A stretch of DNA of 64,000 bases from Rhea pennata (Eukaryota > Chordata > Aves > Rheiformes > Rheidae), in the NCBI RefSeq assembly GCF_028389875.1, contig NC_084663.1:160175801-160239800 (forward strand), in the 5' to 3' direction. Shown here piece by piece: positions 36,001 through 48,500 of the stretch. The notes under the pieces were generated by a model. The model was not told the DNA's origin and did no database searches. It saw nothing but the letters and a program-made list of their open reading frames with translations. Both the position numbers and the translations under genes were made by a program. How positions within the stretch are numbered: position 1 is the first letter of the stretch; every line of letters starts with the position of its first letter.

Positions 36001-39000
36001 GAAAGGCTTAGAGAAACATAGTTTGCAATTCAACATTAACTGCGTAACGCATTTCCACTGACTTACCTTGCAGCCACGATGATGGACTGGTGTTGACCTC
36101 GTAGTGTTAGACAGTGAGCAACCCCCCACTCCTCTTCACTTTCTTCTATCTGAGAGAGAAAAGTCCAGATGAGTCAGACTGTGGGAAGCGTATATTCCAT
36201 AGGTCGAAGCAGTGACATGCCAAATGGACAACAATAATTGAGTAGATTCCTAGAAATAATAGCTGGAACTTGAAGCCTCATAGGTGTTTAGCGAAATTCA
36301 GCTACTGTGGTAATCATTCTCTAATTCAGTCTCAGAACAGATGCCAAACCCAGCACAAGCCCATCAGGTATTTGTGCCTTGCCTCTGCTCAGACTGCAGA
36401 TCATGATTCCAACTTCTCTGATGGGCAGGAATCTGACTAGGAACAACCCTTTTCTGGTACTTTGCAGTCCAGCAGAACTTAATCAAGTAACTAAGATGGG
36501 GTGATTTAAGTATGAATCCCTGAAGTTTGCACAACACTGTTGTACTTACCGTCATGCCATAGAGCGGCAGATGCCCATGGACTTTGAACTGATTTGATGC
36601 GGTCAGGCCTCTACTGGTATACAGCAAAATATCATTAAACTGAAAAGAATGAATGTTATCAGAATTATATTAGTATGTATGAATAGGAAAAAATCAGAGT
36701 ACTAAATATGGGAAGACTAGACAGTACTGGCTGAATATTTATACAGTAGTCCTGCTGTGTCAATCAGGTAGTGATGATAACTGGATCCTTGAGTATAGCA
36801 TAATCCAGAATATCAGCTTCTACAACATTTCAATACCTAGTATCATCATCATTCCTCACAATCTTCCTCTAGCTAATCCCAGGCACGTTACCCCAATTTT
36901 CTATTAAATATCTTTTGATGCCTTTGAATATCCCCTTTGTGATCTGCGGGTCTCTGCCCCCAAGAACCATCTGCAGGAAAGCCAGGTAGCGCATTTCACA
37001 CTCTGCGGAACATCGAAGCAATGGAAGATGCTCTGGTTCGTCACTATTTTCTTCTGATTTAAGTGAGTATGCCCCGAGAGAGATGTGTCCACATTAGCCC
37101 TCACGAAATAAGTGGCTATCTATTATTCCAAATATTTGGAAGGAAGCTGAGAGACCTATTCTGGAGTTGGTGACTTTGCTCAGAATTGTTGAGGAGATCC
37201 GGCTAGGATATCTCAAACTTTTAAAACATCCTGCATATAACAGCAGTTGCCAAAAACATGCTGAAAAACCACCTGTGTTTTCTTGCATGCTGTAACACAG
37301 CTGGCATATTTTAACTCAGCCAACTGGGTCAAAGGATATTTTTCTCAAACAAGGCAATTGTATCAACAAGAAAATCAATCTAGGATGTGAAACAAAACTC
37401 ACTATAAACTTCTACAACCGAATAGCAGTAATTCATGAAGTTTTGTGGATCTGCCACTAGAGGGGGATTTAATTTTGCCAATGATTACACATGTATTCAG
37501 AGAAAACAGAGTCCACATTTTATCTCCAAAAAGATTGTGCTGCTTAAGGCAGACAAAGACAAAAGACTTGACAGTGTGAGCAACTGAGAAAAATTAAGAC
37601 TGCTACTTGAGAGTGTCATCTCAATATTTTAAATGTTTTATACAGGCATAATATTGAGGCATCATCTGGTAGCAAGAACTGTGGTATGCAAGAAAATATT
37701 CGCCATATTTATGAAGCTCCCTCCTCATTGTTTTTAAAGCCCAAGCAGAATTCTACCCAGGTAGAAATAGTGGCTATTATGTTGGGCTCATCTGCAAGAT
37801 TAAATGCTGATCATCCCCTAAAATTCAGCACACTTGCAAGCTTTTTTGGAGGACACGGAAATATCTTCCTGTAAGACTGTCCTGGCTTTTTAAGTTTCTA
37901 CCCCAAAACCCTGGACTACAACATCCATGTGCTCTGTGGGGCGTCCCAGAGTCCCTACCCCATGGGCCGAGCAGCAGCGGGGCTGCGAGATGACTGGGAG
38001 TGAGGCAGCCACGGGGGGAAACCATGAGGCTCACGAATAAACTTGCTTCTGGAATGGGTCCTGACAATGTTATGTAGATTATCTTCGATATGGCCGTGAG
38101 TTACTCTTTATCTTCTCTTCTGGCCACGATTACTAATCCTGGTGTCACTTTCTGTTATATACTGACTCTACTTTTATTAGAGATGGTGTTGCCAAGGGGC
38201 ATCATTTTATCATAGCATCATATATAAAAATAGTTTGATTTTTGTAAGAAGCAATCACAAAGAGAGAGAAACAGAAGTTATTCTTAACAACCAGTAACAC
38301 AGATAATATGTTATACTAATTTAAGTAAGGCTGTTTAAAAGTATTTACTACAATTCACAATTCAAGCCTAATAGTTTGCCTGTCAAGTAGATATTAATTT
38401 TTTTGCATATTTACACTCCATCATATAAAGAATAATCGACTTCTTGCTTACCAGGAAGAACATCCGTTGCTGTAAACCTTTTCCAGACAACTTACTAAGA
38501 CTGCCCAGTCTAATGAACTCCTGTAGGAAACAAATGCAAAACAAATGTATAGCCTTTGCAAAAATGATTATGATTTCTATTAGGCAAAAAATAAATATGA
38601 TTATTTGGTCATAGCACTGACTTGATAATCAGTCACTAAAACTTTTTATTTTCTTTATTAAATACTTATGTTAAGACTTTATTTATAGGAAAATATCTTT
38701 CCATTTATAACTGTTTTTCACTTACAAGTATTGTACGGCATCAACCACTTGATAGTCTTCTATTTATTTTGGGAAAATTTAGCTGAGCAAAATTACCTGA
38801 TATTGATTCCCCCAGATGCCTCCCTTTTCCAATAGTTTTGAATAGATACTTTCATATTACAAATGAAACAAGTACTAATGACAATCTTACTAATATGTTA
38901 TTTGTAAGCAGCTGGTCAGCTTCTCCTGTGTGCATGGCACACCTAACTTTTAACTGAAGTAAAAAATCAGCTAAACAAATCAATGACAACAGCAGCAGCA

Positions 39001-42000
39001 GCAGAACAGGGAAATCTGTTTGGCAGTGTGAGTTATCCCACCACAGTCCCTGTCATATAATACAGTGCATTAATTCAGATCAAACTGTTTAAAAATGTTT
39101 ACAGATGGAATTGTAGGAAGAGTAGCGTATCTGAAACATCCAAAATGCTAGGATTTCCTGGGATTATTGTGAACTATACAGTGATTTACCCTCCCACTTA
39201 TCTGAAACCCATCAAAACCTCAAGTTTCACTCACTCCCTGCAGCTCCTGCCAAGAGCCTGCATATAATTATTAGTATCTTTCAAAGGTCACTCCACTCAT
39301 AATTACGCATGGAAAAGGCACATGAAGCATCAGAATCACCAATAAGCTGCCTGTCAAAGATTAATCTGGCCAGGGAAGCACTCCAGTTGCTGCAGGGACC
39401 TGTCCAGTCCCCCTATCCATGCTATAAAAGAACTCTTTAGGTTCCTGAGAGGAGCTCGAGAAAGTTATCTCGGTATCGCAGTAAGCTCATGTTGCTGGAG
39501 CTGCCACTGGAAGCTGTTGTCGGCCACCAAGAAAACCTACTCATAATTGTCATTTTTAATGTACCACCCAGCAGTCACTGCCAGGCTGAGCACCTCCAAG
39601 GTAAGTGCTGTATGAGCACCTGGAACAGCAGCTACCGCTCTGTGCAATCAACAAGCAGAAGTGACCATGAGTAGGATCCAGCTTGGTGGCAGCAGAGGCC
39701 CTAGACTGGGGAAATGTGAAGATGATGGTTACCCACAGCTGTCTTTAAGACAGCTGAATCACAGCCTAACACGAGACTTTTCTTCTGAGCTGTGCCGGGC
39801 TGCTCCCAAGCTCCAGTCTCCTCCAGGGCACTTGTATGCAATGTGAAGTTGGACTACCTTTGGGCAAACCCAGCCACAGGCAACAGTAACGCTTGCTGGC
39901 GGTTGTGCCGAGGCAGGGAGTCCAACTCCTGAGCTACAACAGCAGCTGCAGGGCTGGCAAGCAGCAACATCTTGAGCAGCAGTAGCCAAAGCCTTCTGCC
40001 CCTGCAGGCGGACAACCTCTGCTGCTCGCCTGCCTTTTCCTCTAACTTCCTAGCAGAGCAAGACAGTTCTGCTTCTAGGTGGAATGGGGTAGCAGAAACA
40101 ACTCATAATGGTGTTTAATTTCATTTGAGAGATGCGCAAGCTATGAGATAGGCTGAGGGACCAGCCAAGGGAGTGAAATCTCTGCAGAGCGCTGAAGGGA
40201 AGCACAGGCAACGGCAGCTACTGCAGGGACTGGAAAGAGGCAAAGTAGGAGAACGAGGAATTGCAACAAAATGAGAAATAAGAGTAAAAAAGGAATAAAC
40301 AAGAAAAGCAAAGGACACCAGATGAAGTTCTACTTTGGTATTAAGATACATTTATTATTCGTGTTATGGCAGCATGCCACCCTTGGTTAGGAGGTCATGG
40401 AGACCCTTCAAGCTGGTTAAAGATGCAACAGTCTGACCCTTTGACAAGAAAGTCCCCAAAGCACTTGGCACACAGCATTCCACGCTACCTTGTCTGTGGC
40501 ACACCAACTAAATTTTTCTAAATGTTAAAATCCTTAAATTAATTAGAAGACGCCAGTCTGTGACTGCTGTTGAGCAATGGTCTTGCCTTCCTGCAGGAGG
40601 ATGTCGGGGCCAGACAACAAGACTTCAGGGTGGTTCAGACACTGCCATCACAAAACTCATCTCCTTTTCCAAGCTGTTTCCCAGAAATGCATAAGGCACG
40701 AGAACAGTTGAGCAGCATATTTCCCAAGGCACTTCAGTTGCCATAAGCGCTGCTTTTTCGTATTATGCACAAAAGGTAAGGAAGGCAGGGAGGCACTTAC
40801 TCCGACAGACAGCTCTCAAATTCTCACATAGGAAAGCAGAAAAGGCAGTAAATACTACACTGAGGCTCACTTATTCTGAAATAAGACTCATTTTAGAAAG
40901 AAAGACAACAACAAGCAAAAGAAACTGCTGGTATTTTTTATACCACAATTAAAAATATTTACTTAAGGCAACACTGTCTCAAAAATTATTGCACAAAGTT
41001 ACATGTAGACTAAGGAGACTGCTTGTCCCCAAGGACATGTGTTTCAAAGCCAGACATAGTGAAAGGGCTGAGGGTCCTCTGGCACAAATGTCTTACTTCC
41101 CTTTAAGCTGATATGCTCTAGTATTCAGGATAAAAATAAAAAATTAAGAGCAGCAAGAGTGATGAAATGTGCAACTGCTTTGAGCTCCGAAAGCTGTGAG
41201 AAGTGTTACACTTTAACTGCCTCTGGTCTAATAGATGGTTGAAATTGCTTGCAACTATCGAAATCTGTACAAAAGATAAACCTAATAAAAATAAAATCAG
41301 TAAAGAGATAAAGATGATTGTGTCTTCTCACTTTAAAGGCAGCTGCTTTCTACAGTGTTTCTACGTTCACATTTGATAATTTTCAGTGAAAGAAAAAAGC
41401 TCATACAAGGAAAGGCAATTTCACAGCTGCTTCTGAGAAACAGACCTAAAGCACACCTAATGTTTTAAAATTACAAGACCTTTGTTACAGACCTTAAATT
41501 ACACTTCTGTGTAATTTACAGACCTTAATTTACAGACCTGTGTAAATTACAGACCTTAATTACACTTCTGTTACTTACCCTTCCCGGGATGACCAGATTG
41601 TCTATGCCTATCAGGTCTTTCTTGAGTTCGTGCAGCTTTTGGAAGTTCTCCATCTTTATCATATTGCCATGGAGCTGAGCCACCATTTCAGAAATCTCAG
41701 CCAAAGCAGCTAGATAAACAAAACCAGAAAATGCTTGTTAAAAACTTGCAAGAACGTTCAGAAAGAAAGACAGCTTTCGTCTGCAGCGCACAGCTCAAGA
41801 ACATTGCCCTCCAGACGTGCTCCCTCTGCAGTGTAAGGTTATTCAGACCAAAAAAACACACAAACTCTGGCCATCATCTTACCAAGGATGGAGCCTTGTA
41901 ATGAAGAGACAGTCTTCAGTCAGAAGTTTGCTCTTATTTAAGAAACTTCATAGGAATACTCAAGAGTCAATTCACAGCACCAACGAAGAGGGTCTTCTAA

Positions 42001-42541
42001 AGGACTGAATCTCCTAGACCTCCAATTAATCTAGGGATCTTTTACACACTTGAAAAAAAATGCATCCTTCCCATCCCCGCAACACACTGGGTCAGTTCCA
42101 TATTTGAAAACACAGGGAAATGGCAGCATCATTTCTTGTATTATCTTAGGCTGTAAAACGAATAATGCTGGGTCTTGCCCTCAGCTCCAGCTCATGGACC
42201 AGCTCCCTGGGCCACCACACACACGAGTGCTCATCCCAGCGCAAGGGAGGCACCTGGGACACCTCAGTCCACATAAGCAGGCCACAAAACCCCTCGCCCT
42301 TGGCTTGCCATTGCCTCAGTGGCCACAGGGCCAAATTTTGGCCAGCAAATCTCGCCAGGTGCCTAGGGCTTTGCTACTGTCACTTGGCCAGGACTGGGAA
42401 GTCTAGGCCTCTCTAGGGTCTGCAGAGTCCCTTTAACTAAGGCCCCTGATACTTTCATCTGGTGGAAGAGGCAAACTCTGAATGGGCCAAACACACTGAC
42501 TGACTGATCATGGTACTAGAATAGAAGTTACTGCCATTTGC

Positions 42542-42575
<34 letters not shown>

Positions 42576-45500
42576 CGAGAGAACAGGTAACAGCGGTTCC
42601 TCCCTACTGCTTAACATGCAGTTCATCCTCCTGTTAAATGGAGACCTGTGGTCTGCACTACCCATGTCTGATTTACATCCTCATCTCTCTTTTTTTTTAA
42701 TTCCTTTGCACCCAGGCCTTTAAGAAAAAGCCTCAAACATCTCAGCAAGAGACTGATCACAGACTGATGCTGTCACTGACTCACACTTTCCTTTTTGTGC
42801 TGAGTCTTGTTCCTGCATCCTGTATTTGTGTCCATTTCTTAACTGGAGCAGGGATCAAAGTGTGGCAGTTGGTGCACCCTCCTCATCTTATAGCCTTGGT
42901 TAAAAGAAATGAAGGAGCTGCTTGCTGTATATTCCAGGAGATGATTCAGGCAGTAGCTACATTTAGGCAAACATTTTTATCATGCTAGCCCCTCAACACC
43001 ACAGATTGCTGTGGCATTTCATAGAATCATAGAATCACAGAATAGGTAAGATTGGAAGGGACCTCTGAAGATCATCTAGTCCAACCTCCCTGCTCAGCGG
43101 GGTCACCTACAGCATGTTAGACAGGGTGGCATCCAGGCAGACCTTGAATATTTCCAGAGAAGGAGACTCCACAGCCTCTCTGGGCAACCTGTGCCAGTGC
43201 TCCGCCACTCTCACAGGGAAGAAATTCCCCCTCACGCTCAGGCGGAACTTCCTGGGCTTCAATTTCTGCCCATTGCTTCCTGTCCTGTCACAAGGGACAA
43301 CTGAAAACAGTTTGTCCCTGTCCCCTTGACACCCTCCCTTCAGGTACTTGTACACATTGATAAGATCCCCCCTCAGTCTTCTCTTCCCCAGGCTAAACAG
43401 ACCCAGCTCTCGCAGCCATTCCTCGCAGGGCAGGTGCTCCAGCCCTCTGATCATCTTTGCAGCCCAACACTGGACTCTTTCCAGTAGCTCCAGGTCTCTC
43501 TCGTACTGGGGAGCCCACAACTGGACACAGGATTTGAGATGAGGTCTCACCAGGGCTGAGGAGAGGGGCAGGATCACCTCCCTCCACCTCCTGGCAATAC
43601 TCTTCCTAATGCACCGAAGGAGACCATTGGCCTTCCTGGCCACAAGGGCACATTGCTGGCTCATGGTCATCAATCCACCAACACTCCCAGGTCCTTCCCT
43701 GCAGAGCTGCTCTCCAGAAGGTCAGCCCCCACTGAGTACTGGTGCCTAGGGTTGGTCCTCCCTAGGTGCAGGACTCCACACTTGCCCTTGTTGAACCTCA
43801 GGAGGTTCCTCTCCACCCAGCTCTCCAGCCTGAACAGGGCTCTCTCAATGGTAGCACAGCCCTCTGGTGTGTCACCCACTCCTCCCAGCTTGGTATCATT
43901 GGCAAACTTGCTGAGGAGGCACTCTGTCCCCTCATTCAGGTCACTGATGAAGAAGTTGAACAGGATGGGATCCAGTACTGAGCCCTGGGGAACACCACTA
44001 GCCACAGGCCTCCAGCTAGACTCTGTGCCACTGATGACGACCCTCTGAGCTCTGCCTTTCAGCCAGTTCTCAATCCACTTCACCGTCCAAACAAATCATG
44101 TTTCCTGCTGCCATTGGACAAACTGCCCCTGTATTTTGTGCTTGGTTTGCTGTGGCTCTCACTGCAAATCCTCCTGGCTCACAGGGAGTGGAGCCATCCA
44201 ACTCAGGTTTCCAGCATCCACTGCAGGAGGTAACGCCTTGCAGCTGGGAGCTGCAATGCCGGGCATTGCCCCCTGCCCCAGTCCCCCTGAGAGTCTGCGC
44301 GGAGCAGTAACCGTAACCGTACAGATAACACAGCTACTGCTAAATGTACATTGCTTACAATGGGGGTGAGGGGTAGAAGCAAGAAAGGTGGAAACCAAGA
44401 CATCAGAAAGAAACAGCAAGCAGTGAGCTCAGAACTCAAGAGGAAAATTTGTGTTTGAGAAAGACATGCTGGCAGCTTTGAGCTCCTAAAACAAATCATG
44501 AAAATGGTAACAGAACAAGCTGTATGTCTGGAAAAATAATACTCTTCTTAAAGACATAATAACTACAGCCATATTGGGTCAGACCAAGGGCTCACCTGAG
44601 CTGATATTCTGGTGTTCCTAGAGGATACCTAGGGAAATCTAAGAACGAGAAAAGCACACATGATACATCCCCTATGCTCTCTCTCAACCTCCCAACTATT
44701 TTCAGTTCCAGGGACTTCCTAAACTGGATGTCATTTCTGTCTGTTTAATAACCCTCAACAGATTTTTCTTCCAAGTACTTGTCCAGACTGCGGCATAATG
44801 TGTATACAAGTGCAACCTTAATCTTACCATTTCTGGACTTTTGAGTGCTTGGTTTTGCAACTTAATCCTCTTTTTAATGTAAGCTTAAAGAAAAAAAATT
44901 TGCTCATATAGCAGCTCATATATATATATATTTATATATATATATATGTAACAGATCTGGATGCCGTCTCCCAGCTCCAGGAATTAATATTTTTCCTCTC
45001 ACCTCTTGAATCCCTGAAGTCTATGTGATTTGGCGGGTAGTGTTTGCAGAGCCTCTCCATTATCTGCTTGTAGTGCATGAGCCTGTGTAAAGGCCTGAGC
45101 AAGAAGGTATTGAGGGGCAAGTAGCAGACTTTCTGTAGCTCAAAGTCCCTGCAAAAGGTCTCCAGCTTGCGCGAGTTCTTGATCCCATTCTCCAGCTCCA
45201 TCAAAACCTCATTGTGCTTCCACAGGTGAACTGTCAGTTGCTTAAAGGCACAAAGGAAGAAGAGTGCATGGTAGAGCTATTAGCAAACTCTGCAAGAGAG
45301 GACTCATAAGCATTCATCTCAAACCTACTCCAACACTGTCACAGCAGTTGGGATTTTGCAAACAAAATCACTCTGCAACACGATGGCTCTGATATTTGCT
45401 TAAAAAAAAAAGAAATACAATTATTAATCTGAAACACAAACCCACGCCCCCTCCATACTGCCTGGAAAACAAAGGTATGTGAGTAAACAAAACTAACAGT

Positions 45501-48500
45501 CTAGCATCAGGCAAGAAATCCAAGGTCGAGGAGATCAGATTAAAATAACTCATGCAAGTGGGCACCACAGAGAGAGGACTAGACTATACAAATTCAGAGC
45601 TGGGAACAAAATAGTATTTTCTAGGAGGATGAAGGGATTTGGATGCTTGAGCTCCCTGCAGCGCTTCTGGAGAGCTGAGATACAGGCAAGTGGACTTCCA
45701 GTTTCTGTTTCCCTGTTATTAAAGAGAAGTGGCATCTCCTGGGAAACCAACCTAACCCAAAAATGCAGGAGTGGTCCAGCAGAAAAAGCTGCATCAGCAT
45801 TCCCTGTCCTTGGGCTACATCTTCTGCTGAGTGCAGTCTCTGTGAAGGTCCTCCCAGCACTGCGGGAGTTACGCACCCACAAGTCACCAAGGTCTGCAAG
45901 GAAGAGCAACTTCATTTTGGTCCCTGCAACAAAGGCATTCACGGGTCTCATTTAAAACAACCCATCAGTACTTTTTGGCATGATTGACAAAGGGACTTCA
46001 CATGTGTTTTGTGCAAGGTGAATTGCTCCTGCAGGACACACAGAGCTTCTCTGAGTAGTTGAGGAAAGTCTCTCAATGTCCAGTAGAATATTAATAAGCA
46101 ACAAAAAGGAACTGAGTGTTTATATTGAATGGACTTCAGGAAACAGTTTGAATTAATCTAAAGCTCATGTGCTGTTTGACACATTTCCAATCAGCTCCCT
46201 CTCTCCTGTGACTTGTAACTTTTTCCTTACCAGAAATGTAACTTCCAAGCTAACCAAGCTGCTTCTTCTGTACACTACATATTCATTCTGCAAGCCTGTA
46301 ACTTGGACAACAGGCAACGAAGCAAAGTCAGAAGGGACCCTCTGGGCTACTGCTGAGGTCGGCCACTCACGGCTTGCTCTTAACTTCTTTCCTGTGTTAA
46401 TTAAACTAGGAGTGCCAAGTCTTTTAAAAGAACCCATGATAAACACATCAAGTTTTAACTAACTTTTCTATTTGCTGTCGAGTTCCTTAAGTCAAACTGA
46501 GTTTTGCTTCTCTCCTCCACATCTCTGTGGTTATTAGCAGTGGCACTTCTCAAAGCAAATGGCACAAAATCCTCTAACGGGAAAGAGAAAGGCAAAGGTG
46601 AAAACATGCAAATAGATCTACGAGAAGCGAGGACCATACCCTTTCTGTAGGCAGTGCCACAGAAGGGCCCACAGACACGGAACAAGAAACAACTTAACGT
46701 TGCAAGGTACCGAGAGCAGAAGCACAAACTGCCAGAAGTTTACAGAGACTCCAAACACTCTTTGTGAAAAGATGTGTATTTCTTGAGGACAGGCAGGGAG
46801 GCAGAAAAGTTCACCCTGCATTTCTTCCAGTGCATCCGAAATGTGTCTTGAGGGGAAAAAGCAGCGCCTGCTAAGTGCACTGTGGAAAGGGTGAGTCTAC
46901 TTTTTTGGTGGCAAACTCTCCTTGTGTTACAGTTGGGGATCAGAATGAGATTCTGACATTCTGTTTTTCCAATTTGCTGTATAACCATTGGCATGTCACT
47001 TAATCTGTCCACACCTCTATCTGAAAGATAAGCTTAATACTGGACTGTAGAAGTTTGTAGGGTTTCCACAAGCTCTCATGCCTGTGCTCCATGCTGCTGT
47101 TCTAACATCTGACTTCAAAACTACTATTCCAGGCACACTCAGAACAGCTGCAAAGTCTGCAGAATGTTACAGCTAGCTTTACAGCTCACACAGGCACTTT
47201 GGATTTAGTTTGCTCTCACTGAACCCTTAAAACTTCATCAAGAGAAACTTTTATAAACTTTGATTACAATGGGCAAAAGACAGCATAAAAGGAATCACAC
47301 ACTAATACTAATCCATGTCAAAGCTTAATAGTTATAGGATCATTCCTACCTTCATACTCTGAATGTTCTTTAGCATAACATCCCCGATTCTTTGGTAATC
47401 TCCTTTAATGTGAGCATTAGAACGGCCTTCCCTGTCAGCAACAGAAATATCAGACACTTTAGTCATGCAATATAAGTGCGTAATCACATAAAAGCACAGA
47501 AAGGAACTCATTTTCTATCAAAATCCGAAGCCCCTGCACTCCTTAGCTCAGGAGCACGTGAGGAATCTTCCTGGTGGATATATAATTCCCATGTATGTTA
47601 GTACACCCTTCACCCAGCCTGGCTTGTACTCCTCACAACGGAGCAGGCAGGCACTAAAGAGAAGGATTAGATCTTTAAAGAAAACTACCAGCATTTTTAA
47701 TGACACCAGAGAAGGCTGGAAATGGCTTGAGAAAAAGCAAGATGTTAAAACTCCGTCACAACACAGCGGACAGTTCAGTTAAGGAACAAATGCTGCGCCC
47801 TTGAGCAGGGTGTTCCCCCTCTGAAAAACTTCCTGCTCTTGCCTGAGGTAGTAGAAAAAATCTGTCCAGCATCTGTGTTTGACTTGTAAGTGTTATATAT
47901 CGGCAGGGAACCTTCTCTTAACGTGTCACTTTTGGTATTAGAGACACAAAATGCTCCCTCCCACCCAGCCAGCTGCACTTGGGTGGGTGCTCCATTTGCG
48001 AGAAACGTCACTTCTGATGAAAAAGATACCACATGCTGAATGAATCCAAATGCATCTTTTGGAGAATACAGGAGGAAAAAATTACAAATATAAAATCCTA
48101 ACTGTTACAGATCTATTCTAATTAAGTTGCATTTTGAAAAGAAGATCACTAGGGAGAATGATAGGGGTACCACTGCTCCTCCCCTTCTCCCCTTCCAGTC
48201 TCTAACATTGCATCCAAATTTCCTATAGTGTGGCTTTTTATGGGCTGTCCTCAATTTTAATTCAGATCAATTCCCACAGCTGAGTACTGGGAGACAGGTC
48301 CAATCGCAGTGTGAGCAACTGCAATTCAGCTGAAGAAATGCACTAACTTGGAGGAGAACAGAAATACAATTCAGTTCTGAAGGAACCCAAGAATAACAGG
48401 ACCTCTGTTTTGCGTTATTGTTAACGTGTATATTGTTTTTCACCATTTGTAGTAGTTTACTTTTAAGAAAATTTGATGTGCTGTGAGGGAATTAATGGAC

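Larger units (their letters stand above)
35097..41578 (-). other. FARP1 introns across PH1
   Basis: Introns 35097-35590, 35704-36066, 36150-36549, 36640-38451 and 38521-41578. Contents: the microsatellite at 35430, the possible LTR at 37878, a short CAG run at ~38990-39003, the repeat at 41485. Open frames around 39480-40100 and 40121-40351 have no family likeness. Confidence 0.6.
41710..47349 (-). other. FARP1 introns in the DH region
   Basis: Introns 41710-45002 (with CR1 43019-44090, A run 42545, possible old repeat 44568) and 45241-47349. Open frames of ~90-130 codons at 42050-42406 and 45550-45955 look like chance. Confidence 0.6.

Noticed and set aside
42050..42406. 118-codon open frame in plus orientation
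   Set aside because: Antisense intronic, Pro/Gln/His-rich chance frame with overlapping frames in other phases.
45550..45955. Open frames of 108-133 codons on both strands
   Set aside because: Both strands open over the same bases, typical of chance; no homology and not at a FARP1 splice phase boundary.
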